A DNA stretch of 11,240 nucleotides from Actinomycetota bacterium (GTDB lineage Bacteria; Actinomycetota; Thermoleophilia; Solirubrobacterales; Thermoleophilaceae): NCBI GenBank assembly GCA_005885165.1, contig VAXR01000093.1, forward strand, positions 1-11,240. The letters are read 5' to 3'. A program made the translations under genes and the position numbers. How positions within the stretch are numbered: position 1 is the first letter of the stretch; every line of letters begins with the position of its first letter. Shown piece by piece: positions 1 through 8,006 of this stretch. Below the pieces are notes generated by a model. It was not told the DNA's origin and did not search any database. It worked only from the letters and a program-made list of their open reading frames with translations.

Positions 1-58
1 TCACCACTCCGTGGTTCTTGCTCGCGATCCGGGCTAGTTGCTGCTCAACCGACCTGTC

Positions 59-81
59 TTTTGGTCGCACCACGACCAAAA
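59..81. promoter_or_regulatory. Perfect 9-bp inverted repeat, candidate operator
   Basis: The left arm TTTTGGTCG (59-67) and right arm CGACCAAAA (73-81) are perfect reverse complements separated by the five bases CACCA. The T run is on the 5' side and the A run on the 3' side. That is the reverse of an intrinsic terminator, which needs a T run after the stem, so a protein-binding site or an RNA leader structure is more likely. It sits about 65 bases before the ctaC start, a sensible place for a regulator of the oxidase operon. The binding protein cannot be named from this window. Confidence 0.4.
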
Positions 82-116
82 AGCAGGAGAGCTCCTCAGG
101 TTCGCCCCCCTCGGGT

Positions 117-140
117 GGCCCCGCCTGGCTAGCGGGAGCC
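117..140 (+). promoter_or_regulatory. Imperfect hairpin over the ctaC ribosome binding site
   Basis: GGC-CCCGC (117-124) can pair with GCGGG-A-GCC (132-140), leaving one bulged A (137) and a seven-base loop. The 3' arm contains GGGAG (134-138), the only Shine-Dalgarno-like sequence before ctaC, so folding would hide it. Such structures arise easily by chance at this G+C content, so a regulatory role is only a possibility. Confidence 0.2.
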
Positions 141-147
141 CGTCGTG

Positions 148-1089
148 ATGGCGATCCGGGAGCGCGGCGGGCCGACCCAGGCCCGGGGATACAATCCCGC
201 CGCCTTGCGAGCCGCCCGGTTCTCACGACTCCCGAGCGCGGCGCCCCTGGCCGCGCCTGGGGCGCTCTGCGTGGCCGTGCTTGGGGCGCTCTGCGTCGTC
301 CTGATCGCCGCTCCGGCGGCCTGGGGGGACGCCCTCACGCCCGAGTACAGTCCGTCCCGTAACGCGAACGACATCCACACCCTCTACGTGATCTCGCTAG
401 CGATCGGCGCCGTGATCTTCCTCCTGGTCGAGGGCGTCCTGATCACCTCGCTCATCCGCTACCGCCGCCGCCGCGGGGGCGCCGAGCCCGCTCAGATCCG
501 GGGGAACACGCCGCTCGAGGTCGGCTGGACCGTGGGCGCGGTGGCGATCCTCGTGGTCCTGGCGGGAATCACTTTCGCCTACCTGAGCGACGTCACCACC
601 CCGCAGCGCTCCTCCGCGTCAGGCCTCAACGCCGGGACCGAGGTGGCGGCCCTCCACCAGCCAGCCGTGCCCGGCGGCCATTCGCTCCAGATCCACGTGA
701 ACGGTCAGCAGTACATCTGGCGCTTCGACTACCCCGGCGCCCAGCAGGTCTTCAGCTACCACGACATGTACGTGCCGGTGGGCACCACGGTCACGCTCAA
801 GATCACCTCCTCGGACGTGGCGCACTCGTGGTGGATCCCGAAGCTCGGCGGCAAGGCCGACGCGATCCCGGGCCACACGAACGACACCTGGTTCCGCGTC
901 GACAAGCCCGGCAGGTTCAACGGCCAGTGCGCCGAGCTGTGCGGGGAGAACCACGCGGACATGCGCGCCACCGTGATCGCGCTTCCGCCCGACCAGTTCC
1001 GCCTGTGGATGGCGCGCCAGGCGGCTGACATCAGGCAGTCGCAGGCGCTGCTGTCGCTGGCGCGCCGTATCCGGGGGCAGGGGCCGTAG
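148..1089 (+). CDS. ctaC: Cytochrome c oxidase subunit II (CuA subunit)
   Basis: Subunit II of an aa3-type oxidase takes electrons from cytochrome c through a binuclear CuA centre in its extracytoplasmic domain and passes them to subunit I. The 313-residue product has a hydrophobic leader (about 37-57), two membrane helices (about 76-102 and 126-145) and a C-terminal cupredoxin domain. The full CuA ligand set is visible: H226 in DVAHSWW, then C261, E263, C265, H269 and M272 in CAELCGENHADM. The aromatic QQYIWRF stretch at 187-193 is the usual electron-entry region. No C-terminal cytochrome c domain is fused. GGGAG at 134-138 lies 9 bases before the ATG at 148; an in-frame GTG at 145 is an equally possible start (314 residues). 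The N-terminal leader carries a short tandem duplication. It is the first gene of the operon and ends 2 bases before ctaD. Confidence 0.96.
   Translation: MAIRERGGPTQARGYNPAALRAARFSRLPSAAPLAAPGALCVAVLGALCVVLIAAPAAWGDALTPEYSPSRNANDIHTLYVISLAIGAVIFLLVEGVLITSLIRYRRRRGGAEPAQIRGNTPLEVGWTVGAVAILVVLAGITFAYLSDVTTPQRSSASGLNAGTEVAALHQPAVPGGHSLQIHVNGQQYIWRFDYPGAQQVFSYHDMYVPVGTTVTLKITSSDVAHSWWIPKLGGKADAIPGHTNDTWFRVDKPGRFNGQCAELCGENHADMRATVIALPPDQFRLWMARQAADIRQSQALLSLARRIRGQGP
258..305 (+). repeat. Two tandem 24-bp units in the ctaC leader-peptide region
   Basis: TGGGGCGCTCTGCGT occurs at 258-272 and again at 282-296, exactly 24 bases apart, so the reading frame is kept. The encoded hydrophobic leader reads GALCVAVL then GALCVVLI. 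After the 15 identical bases the two units diverge. It looks like an old in-frame tandem duplication in a hydrophobic segment that tolerates length change. Confidence 0.6.
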
Positions 1090-1091
1090 AG

Positions 1092-2840
1092 ATGGCGACC
1101 CCCGAATACGCTCCCCCCGCCCCCCCGGCGGCGCTCCGCTCGCCGGCGGGCACCCGAGCCAACGGCGGCCCGCCCGAGATCGCGGTCCATGGCCTGCGCG
1201 ACCGCCCGCGCGGCTGGACGGCTTGGCTCACCACCACCGACCACAAGAAGATCGGCCTCCTCTACATCTACACGACCTTCCTCTTCTTCATCATGGGCGG
1301 CGTCGAGGCGCTGCTGATGCGCCTCCAGCTCGCGCACGCGAACAACACGCTGCTCGAGCCGCACACCTACAACGCCCTGCTCACGCTGCACGGCTCGACG
1401 ATGATCTTCCTGTTCGTCGTGCCCGTGCTCTTAGGGTTCGGCAACTACCTGGTGCCGCTGATGATCGGCGCCCGCGACATGGCGTTCCCGCGCCTGAACG
1501 CCCTTTCCTACTGGCTCTTCCTGTTCGGCGGCATCGCCTTCTACGCGAGCATCTTCTTCACGCCGCCGTCGGCCGGCTGGACCTCGTACGCGCCGCTGTC
1601 CGACAACGCCTTCCTACCCGACGGCGGCATCGACGCGTGGATCTTCATGATCCACCTCACCGGCCTCTCGTCGCTGCTCGGCGCCATCAACTTCACGGCG
1701 ACGATCCACAACATGCGCGCGAAGGGCATGAGCTGGGGGCGCATGCCGCTGTTCGTGTGGACGATCCTGATCACCAGCTACCTGCTGATCCTGGCGCTGC
1801 CGGTCGTCGCCGCCGCGGTCACGATGCTCCTCACCGACCGCCACTTCGGCACCGCGTTCTTCGACAACACGGGAGGCGGCGATCCACTCTTGTGGCAGCA
1901 CCTCTTCTGGTTCTTCGGCCACCCCGAGGTCTACATCATGGCCCTGCCCGCCTTCGGGATGATCTCGGAGGTACTGCCGGTCTTCGCGCGCAAGCCGATC
2001 TTCGGCTACAAGGCGATCGCCGCGTCAACCGCAGGCATCGCCTTCGTGAGCATGCTGGTGTGGGCGCACCACATGTTCCCCACCCCCGTCCCGGAGGTGG
2101 TGCTGGCGTTCTTCATGCTGTCGTCGTTCGCGGTCGCGGTGCCGACCGGGGTGAAGATCTTCAACTGGCTGGCTACGCTCTGGCGGGGATCGATCGTCTT
2201 CAAGACGCCGCGGTTCTTCGCCGCGGGCTTCCTCGCGACGTTCGTGATCGGCGGGATCTCCGGCGTGATCCTCGCGATCTTCCCCGTCGACTGGTACTTC
2301 AACGACACCTACTTCGTCGTCGCCCACCTCCACTACGTGCTGTTCGGCGGGAGCGTGTTCGGGATCTTCGCCGGCGTGTACTACTGGTTCCCGAAGATGT
2401 CAGGGCGGATGCTGTCTGAGGGGCTCGGCAAGACGTCGTTCTGGCTCATGTTCATCGGCTTCCACGGGACGTTCCTGGTGCAGCACTCGCTCGGGCTCGA
2501 GGGGATGCCGCGGCGCATCTACTGGTACCCGCCGCACGGCAATTGGCAGACGCTCAACCTGATCTCCACGATCGGCTCGTTAATCCTTGCCACCGGCGTA
2601 CTGGTGACCGTGGTGAACGTCCTCCTCAGCCTGCGATCGGGGCGGAAGGCCGGCAACGACCCGTGGCAGGCGAACACGCTCGAGTGGTTCGCCCAGTCGC
2701 CGCCGCCCGAGAACAACTTCGACATCGTGCCGAGGATCCGCAGCGTCGAGCCGATGAAGGACATCCGCCGCGACGTCGCCCGGCGGACGGGACGTAGCGC
2801 CGAGACGGTCTCCCAGCCCGTCACCACCGGGGCCACATGA
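1092..2840 (+). CDS. ctaD: Cytochrome c oxidase subunit I (aa3 type, A1 family)
   Basis: This is the catalytic subunit that reduces oxygen to water at the heme a3-CuB centre and pumps protons. The 582-residue protein has the expected 12-helix hydrophobic pattern. Visible ligands are H100 (LHGSTM) and H414 for low-spin heme a, H412 for heme a3 (AHLHYVL), and H277, H326 and H327 for CuB, with Y281 of HPEVY in position for the His-Tyr cross-link. D-channel residues N118, D129 and N136 and the glutamate E279 of HPEV are present, as is the K-channel lysine K355 (PTGVKIF), which places it in the A1 family. A proline-rich N-terminal extension of about 45 residues and the NDPWQANTLEW tail resemble actinobacterial CtaD. 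No subunit III domain is fused. The ATG lies 2 bases after the ctaC stop, and the stop overlaps the ctaA start by 4 bases (ATGA). Confidence 0.98.
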   Translation: MATPEYAPPAPPAALRSPAGTRANGGPPEIAVHGLRDRPRGWTAWLTTTDHKKIGLLYIYTTFLFFIMGGVEALLMRLQLAHANNTLLEPHTYNALLTLHGSTMIFLFVVPVLLGFGNYLVPLMIGARDMAFPRLNALSYWLFLFGGIAFYASIFFTPPSAGWTSYAPLSDNAFLPDGGIDAWIFMIHLTGLSSLLGAINFTATIHNMRAKGMSWGRMPLFVWTILITSYLLILALPVVAAAVTMLLTDRHFGTAFFDNTGGGDPLLWQHLFWFFGHPEVYIMALPAFGMISEVLPVFARKPIFGYKAIAASTAGIAFVSMLVWAHHMFPTPVPEVVLAFFMLSSFAVAVPTGVKIFNWLATLWRGSIVFKTPRFFAAGFLATFVIGGISGVILAIFPVDWYFNDTYFVVAHLHYVLFGGSVFGIFAGVYYWFPKMSGRMLSEGLGKTSFWLMFIGFHGTFLVQHSLGLEGMPRRIYWYPPHGNWQTLNLISTIGSLILATGVLVTVVNVLLSLRSGRKAGNDPWQANTLEWFAQSPPPENNFDIVPRIRSVEPMKDIRRDVARRTGRSAETVSQPVTTGAT

Positions 2841-3843
2841 GCACGCCGTCATCCGCTTTCAGGCGGCTGGCGAGCTGGACCGCGGTCGCGACATTCCTGC
2901 TGATCGTGCTCGGCGGCGTGGTCCGCGTGTCGGAGTCCGGGCTCGGATGCGGGCCGGGCGGAAGCGGCACGCGCGGTTGGCCGCTCTGCCGCGGCGACCT
3001 GATGCCGGGTTTCTCGCTGCACACGGGCATCGAGTACGCGCACCGCGCCGTCGCGTCGATCGTCGTGGTCGAGATGTTCGTGCTCGCGGTGTGGGCGTGG
3101 CGGCGGCACCGCGGCCACCGCTGGCTCGTGCGCGCGACCGTCGCGGGCGCGGTGCTGATCGTGGCCCAGGCGGTCCTGGGCGCCGCGACGGTGGAGAAGA
3201 ACCTCGACGAGCCGCTCGTGGCCGCGCACCTCGGCCTCGCCATGCTGCTGTTCGCGGTGGCGCTCCTCGTCGTCCGCGCGTCACGCGTCGACGAGGGCGG
3301 CGCCCCGGGAGTCGACGGCGGGCCGCGCTTCCGCCAGCTCGCGATCGCCACGCAGGCGCTCCTGTTCGGGGCGATCGTCGCCGGCGGATACATGGCCGGG
3401 ACGGAGCACCTGGGCCGCGCCGACCAGCGCCTGACCGAGGGAGCCCACCACGCCTGCGGCCACGCCTTCCCGGCCTGTAATGGCGGCTTCCTGCCGTTCG
3501 GCCCGCACCGCCTGGTGAACATCCACCTGACCCACCGCGTGTTCGTCTACCTGTTCTCGATCGCGGCGATCTCGCTGATCGTGCTCGCGCTGCGGCGGCG
3601 GCCGGCCGGGACCGTGGTGCGGGCGGCCAAGGTGCTGGCGGGACTGCTGGTGCTCCAGATCGCGCTGGGCGGCCTGAACGTCTGGCTGACGCACGAGTAC
3701 GAGCTCCTGATCCTCGCCCACCTGGCGACGGCGACGCTGCTCTGGGGAACGCTCACGACCCTGAGCCTCCAGCTCTTCAGGATCCCGAGAGCGGCGCCTC
3801 AGCCCTCGGGCCAGCTCACGACCGAACGGGCGGTCGCGGCCTA

Positions 3844-3844
<1 letters not shown>
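2837..3844 (+). CDS. ctaA: Heme A synthase (COX15/CtaA family)
   Basis: This membrane enzyme oxidises the C8 methyl of heme O to a formyl group, giving heme A for the oxidase. The 335-residue product has about eight membrane helices in two similar halves. The four heme-ligand histidines expected from Bacillus subtilis CtaA are present: H69 in the E66-x-x-H69 motif, H131 (AAHLGLA), H233 (LTHRVF) and H295 (LAHLAT). Both extracytoplasmic cysteine pairs are seen: C38/C51 after the first helix and C207/C214 after the fifth. The first pair is separated by 12 residues rather than the 6 of the Bacillus protein, through a Gly/Ser-rich insertion. The ATG overlaps the ctaD stop as ATGA, and the stop overlaps the ctaB GTG by one base, so translation is probably coupled on both sides. 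No strong Shine-Dalgarno sequence precedes it. Confidence 0.95.
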
Positions 3845-4741
<897 letters not shown>

Positions 4742-4755
<14 letters not shown>

Positions 4756-5299
4756 CTCGCGGGGACTGGGCTCGGCGTGCACGGCGCTGCTCGTCGCCTG
4801 CGCGCTGGCGGCCACCGGTTGCGGCGGGAAGTCGAAGTCGAGTGCAGGCTCGAGCTCGTCCACGAGCAGCGCCTCCACCAGCGCGTCGGCACCGGGGCGC
4901 GTGCCGCCCGCGCCCGGGGAGAAGAAGCTCGGCTCGAAGCCGCCGATCGGGAAGCCCACGGGCAGCCCGCCGACGACGCTGCAGAAGCGCGACATCGTGA
5001 AGGGCAAGGGCAAGAAGGCGAAGTCGGGCGACAAGGTCGAGGTGCAGTACGTGGGTGTCTCCTACTCGACCAGCCAGCAGTTCGACGCGTCGTGGGACCA
5101 CGGCCAGCCGTTCAGGTTCCAGCTCGGCAAGGGGATGGTGATCCCCGGCTGGGACCAGGGCGTGGTCGGGATGCGCGTGGGCGGCCGGCGCCAGCTCGTG
5201 ATCCCGCCCGATCTCGCGTACGGGCCGCAGGGCCAGCCGCCGGCCATCGGGCCGAACGAGACGCTGATCTTCGACATCGACCTGCTGAGGATCAAGTAG
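4742..5299 (+). CDS. Lipoprotein FKBP-type peptidyl-prolyl cis-trans isomerase
   Basis: This 185-residue protein probably speeds prolyl isomerisation during folding outside the cytoplasmic membrane. The N-terminus has a short arginine-containing region, a hydrophobic core (about 11-24) and a lipobox-like ATGC with C27 as the probable lipidated cysteine. A Ser/Thr/Pro/Lys-rich low-complexity linker follows (28-80). The FKBP domain occupies about 81-185. Residues matching the human FKBP12 active pocket are visible: Y103, F114-D115, V133-I134, W137, Y160 and F177, so it is probably active. The ATG lies inside ctaB and gives a 14-base overlap; this start supplies a proper lipoprotein signal. It is the last gene of the oxidase operon, followed by a hairpin. 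A role in folding oxidase subunits or their copper chaperones is inference from position only. Confidence 0.9.
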
Positions 5300-5320
5300 C
5301 CGCCCGGCACCGCCGGGCGG
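5300..5320. terminator. Perfect GC hairpin between convergent genes
   Basis: CCGCCCGGC (5300-5308) and GCCGGGCGG (5312-5320) form a perfect 9-bp stem with the three-base loop ACC. It starts immediately after the stop codon of the FKBP gene and ends 10 bases before the stop of the convergent GH15 gene. No T run follows on either strand, so it is not a classical intrinsic terminator. In high-G+C actinobacteria such stems between convergent genes are plausible bidirectional terminators or RNA 3'-end stabilisers. Confidence 0.6.
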
Positions 5321-5330
5321 CGCGCCGCGT

Positions 5331-7274
5331 TCAGGCCGCGCGAGCGCTGCCGCGGCGCGCCCGCGAGAACCGGCGCGTGCTCTCTTCCCGGTCCGCGCGC
5401 ACCACGTGCATCACCGCGTTGATAAGCGCGAGGTGCGTGAACGCCTGCGGGAAGTTGCCGAGGTGGCGGCCGGTCATCGCGTCGATCTCCTCGGCGTACA
5501 GATAGAGCGGGCTCGCGTACGAGAGCATCCGCTCGCACAGCTGACGGGCGCGCTGCGGCTCGTCGATCTCGGCGAGCGCGGAGACCAGCCAGAACGAGCA
5601 GATGGCGAACGTCCCCTCCTTCCCCGACATCCCGTCGTCGGTCTCGTCGACGCGGTAGCGCAGCACGAGCCCGTTCTCGGTCAGGCCGTCTGCGATCGCA
5701 AGGACGGTCTTGCGGATGCGCTCGTCGGTGGGGGGCAGGAACCGGACGAGCGGCATCAGCAACACCGAGGCATCCAGGGCGTCGGTCTCGTAGTGCTGGC
5801 AGAAGACGCCGTCCTTGTTCAGCCCGTTCGTGCAGATGTCGTCGCGGATCTCGTTCGCCGCGGCTTCCCAGGCCTCGGCCTTCTCGTCGTCCTCCCGGAT
5901 CCGCGCCAGCCGCGCGCCGCGATCCGCCGCCACCCAGCACATGAGCTTCGAGGAGGTGAAGTGCTTCGGCTCGCCGCGCACCTCCCAGATGCCGCTGTCG
6001 GGCTTGCGCCAGTTGGCCAACGCGTCCTCGACGGACTTCACGAGCATCGGCCAGACGCGCTCGGGCAGCAGGTCGCGCGAGCGGGTGTGGAGGTACACGG
6101 AGTCGAGCACCGCGCCCCACACGTCGTGCTGGCGCTGCGTGTACGCGCCGTTGCCGATGCGCACCGGTCGCGCGCCCTCGTAGCCCGAGAGGTGCTCGAG
6201 CTCCTGCTCCTCGAGCGCCTTCTCGCCGCCGATCCCGTACATCACCTGGAGGTCCTCGTCCGGCCTGCCGGCGACGTCGGCCACGAAGTAGAAGAAGTCG
6301 TTCGCCTCCCAGTCGAAGCCGAGCGTGTACAGGCCCCAGAGCATGAACGTGGAGTCGCGGATCCAGGAGTAGCGGTAGTCCCAGTTGCGCTCGCCGTGAG
6401 GCGTCTCGGGAAGCGAGGTGGTCGCCGCCGCGAGCATCGCGCCGGTGGGCGCGTAGGTCAGACCCTTGAGCGTGAGGGCACTTCGCTGGAGGTAGATGCG
6501 CCACGGGTGGTCGGGGAAGACGCCGTGGTTCAGCCACTCGGTCCAGAACTTCTCGGTGCGGAGCATCCGCTGGGCGGCCTCCACCACGTCCTGCGGCGGC
6601 GCGTGCTCGCTCCAGGAGAGCGCCGCGTACGCGGACTCCCCGTCGCGCAGGGTGTGCCGCGCGCGGGCGCGGCGCCCCTCGAAGCCCACGCGCAGGTCGG
6701 TAGTCAGCTTGAGCTCCACGTCGCAGCCCTCGGCCGTCGCGACCGCCTCGTTGTAGGTCTCCCCCGTGTACTCCCACTCGGCGCCCCGCCGGCCGTAGTC
6801 GAAGTTCGGCTCGCAGTCGAGTTGGAGCTCGACCACACCCTGCACGCAATGGACCACGCGCAGCAGGACGTGCTCGGCGTCGTCGTCGGTCGGCGCGCGG
6901 CGGTGGGTGTTGGAGCGCTCCTCCTCGTCGTGCCACGGCCCCACGAGCAGGGCGTCCCGCACGATCAGCCAGCCCATCCGGCTCATCCAGGTCGTCTCGA
7001 GCACGTTGGTGCCGGGGATGTAGCGGCGCGCGGCGGGCACCTGCATGTCGGCGGGGCCAAGGCGGAAGCCGCCGGCATCGCGGTCCAGGATCGCTCCGAA
7101 CACGCTCGGGGAGTCCATCCGCGGAAGGCACATCCACTCGACGTTCCCGCCCGGCGCGACCAGCGCCACGGTCTCGCAGTCGGACAGGAACGCGTAGTCC
7201 GCGATCGGCGGGAACGGGCTCGTACCGGCGTACTCCTCGGAGGGGCTCCGGACGGGAGCGGCCGCGGCTTCCAT
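5331..7274 (-). CDS. Glycoside hydrolase family 15 enzyme (trehalase or glucoamylase-like)
   Basis: GH15 enzymes are inverting hydrolases that release beta-glucose from alpha-glucosidic substrates. The mycobacterial trehalase belongs to this family, so trehalose is a leading candidate substrate, but maltodextrin or other alpha-glucosides cannot be excluded. The 647-residue protein has an N-terminal beta-rich domain (about 20-250; FLSDCETVALV and VEWMCLPRMDSPSVFG are typical) and a C-terminal (alpha/alpha)6 barrel. Barrel motifs are DYRYSWIRD (299-307), WEVRGEPKHF with probable general acid E431, and YAEEIDAMTGRHLGNFPQAFTH with the probable base E595 or E596. No signal peptide is visible, so it should act in the cytoplasm. 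The ATG at 7274 is preferred over the adjacent GTG at 7277 because GGAGG lies 7 bases upstream of it. It is the last gene of the pentose-phosphate operon, starting 16 bases after the pgl stop. Confidence 0.92.
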   Translation of the reverse strand: MEAAAAPVRSPSEEYAGTSPFPPIADYAFLSDCETVALVAPGGNVEWMCLPRMDSPSVFGAILDRDAGGFRLGPADMQVPAARRYIPGTNVLETTWMSRMGWLIVRDALLVGPWHDEEERSNTHRRAPTDDDAEHVLLRVVHCVQGVVELQLDCEPNFDYGRRGAEWEYTGETYNEAVATAEGCDVELKLTTDLRVGFEGRRARARHTLRDGESAYAALSWSEHAPPQDVVEAAQRMLRTEKFWTEWLNHGVFPDHPWRIYLQRSALTLKGLTYAPTGAMLAAATTSLPETPHGERNWDYRYSWIRDSTFMLWGLYTLGFDWEANDFFYFVADVAGRPDEDLQVMYGIGGEKALEEQELEHLSGYEGARPVRIGNGAYTQRQHDVWGAVLDSVYLHTRSRDLLPERVWPMLVKSVEDALANWRKPDSGIWEVRGEPKHFTSSKLMCWVAADRGARLARIREDDEKAEAWEAAANEIRDDICTNGLNKDGVFCQHYETDALDASVLLMPLVRFLPPTDERIRKTVLAIADGLTENGLVLRYRVDETDDGMSGKEGTFAICSFWLVSALAEIDEPQRARQLCERMLSYASPLYLYAEEIDAMTGRHLGNFPQAFTHLALINAVMHVVRADREESTRRFSRARRGSARAA

Positions 7275-7281
7275 CACGGCG

Positions 7282-7286
7282 CCTCC
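7282..7286 (-). promoter_or_regulatory. Ribosome binding site of the GH15 gene
   Basis: GGAGG on the minus strand lies in the short gap between the pgl stop and the GH15 gene. It is 7 bases before the ATG at 7274 and only 4 bases before the GTG at 7277, which favours the ATG. It is the clearest Shine-Dalgarno sequence in this operon, suggesting that the GH15 gene is translated independently of pgl. Confidence 0.65.
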
Positions 7287-7290
7287 GGCC

Positions 7291-8001
7291 TCATGCGGGC
7301 GGCGACGAGAGCCGGCTCGCCGCGGCGGGGTCGAGGAGAATCGTGAGGTCGCCCGATTGGGGGCGGACCAGGCTTCCCGGCGCGTCCTCCGACGGGCCGC
7401 CGCCGAAGGCCCTCGCCACGGCGTCCGACTTCTCCTCCCCCGCGATCAGGAAGACGACGCTGCGCGCGTTGTTGATCACGGGCAGGGTGAGCGAGACCCG
7501 CGGCACGTAGGGCGCGAAGCCTGCCTCCTCGACGCCGACTGCGAGACGGTCCTGGACCCGCAGCGTGTGCTGGCCCGGGAAGAGCGACGCGACGTGGGCG
7601 TCGGGACCGAGCCCGAGCAGCACGAGGTCGAGGCGCGGCATCTCCTCGCCCAGGGTTTCGCGCAGCTCGCGCTCGTAGTCCTCGGCGCCGGCGTTCGGGC
7701 CGCGCTCGCCGGGGATGCGGTGGACCGCCGGGCCGCCATCCGACTCGGATGGCAGCGAGTTCAGGAGCGCCTCGGCCGCCATGCGGTAGTTCGAGTCCTC
7801 GTGATCCGGCGGCACGCAGCGCTCGTCCCCGAACCAGGCCGTAACGCCCGACCAGTCGAGATCCATCCCGGCGAGCTGCCGGTAGCACGCGCGGGGCGTG
7901 CCACCGCCGGTCAGGGCGATGTGGCCGCCGCTCGCGACGGCGTCCGCGAGGAGCTCGGCGCACTCGGTCGCCGGGTCAGGGACTACCCGTGTCTCGGTCA
8001 A
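7291..8001 (-). CDS. pgl: 6-Phosphogluconolactonase (SugAR/DevB family)
   Basis: This cytoplasmic enzyme hydrolyses 6-phosphogluconolactone, the product of Zwf, to 6-phosphogluconate, the substrate of Gnd. The 236-residue protein fits the family length. Motifs in order are ALTGGGTPRACY (29-40), AWFGDERCVPPDHEDSNYRM (55-74), GLGPDAHVASLFPG (130-143) and LTLPVINNAR (171-180) with a nearby GEEK. The usual Asp-Gly-His of the third motif reads Asp-Ala-His (134-136), a mild change that keeps the Asp and His. The reading frame stays open far upstream across opcA, but family similarity starts only near position 8001. There a TTG five bases after the opcA stop gives MTETRVVPDP. No ATG or GTG is suitably placed and no clear ribosome binding site is present, so coupling to opcA is likely. 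The exact start is the weak point. Confidence 0.9.
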   Translation of the reverse strand: MTETRVVPDPATECAELLADAVASGGHIALTGGGTPRACYRQLAGMDLDWSGVTAWFGDERCVPPDHEDSNYRMAAEALLNSLPSESDGGPAVHRIPGERGPNAGAEDYERELRETLGEEMPRLDLVLLGLGPDAHVASLFPGQHTLRVQDRLAVGVEEAGFAPYVPRVSLTLPVINNARSVVFLIAGEEKSDAVARAFGGGPSEDAPGSLVRPQSGDLTILLDPAAASRLSSPPA

Positions 8002-8006
8002 GTCGC

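Larger units (their letters stand above)
1..147 (+). promoter_or_regulatory. Leader region upstream of the cytochrome oxidase operon
   Basis: This stretch holds no convincing gene. It lies directly before ctaC and should contain the operon promoter or at least its 5' untranslated leader. I could not find a -35/-10 pair with good spacing, so no promoter is called. It contains a perfect 9-bp inverted repeat (59-81), a smaller dyad AGGAG-AG-CTCCT (85-96), and a GC-rich imperfect hairpin (117-140) that overlaps the likely ribosome binding site GGGAG (134-138). The runs of T and A around 59-82 stand out against the otherwise GC-rich sequence. What lies further upstream is outside the window. Confidence 0.5.

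Noticed and set aside
59..82. Intrinsic terminator of an upstream gene
   Set aside because: The stem is followed by A residues on the plus strand, and the minus strand is likewise followed by A residues, so there is no T run after the stem in either direction.
148..330. CtaC as a lipoprotein, because C41 and C49 lie in its hydrophobic leader
   Set aside because: Neither cysteine has a proper lipobox: the residue before each is leucine instead of Gly, Ala or Ser. A cleaved or retained hydrophobic leader is more likely.
5062..7137. Second minus-strand frame of 691 codons across the GH15 gene and the FKBP gene end
   Set aside because: It is an Arg/Ala/Gly-rich frame-shifted copy of the GH15 region and continues through the convergent terminator into antisense of the FKBP gene. 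The GH15 motifs are all in the other frame.
5406..7346. Long open frame of 646 codons on the plus strand opposite the GH15 gene
   Set aside because: The translation is low-complexity, rich in Arg, Val, Gly, Ala and His and matches no family, while the minus strand encodes a complete GH15 enzyme with catalytic motifs. Long antisense frames are expected at this G+C content.
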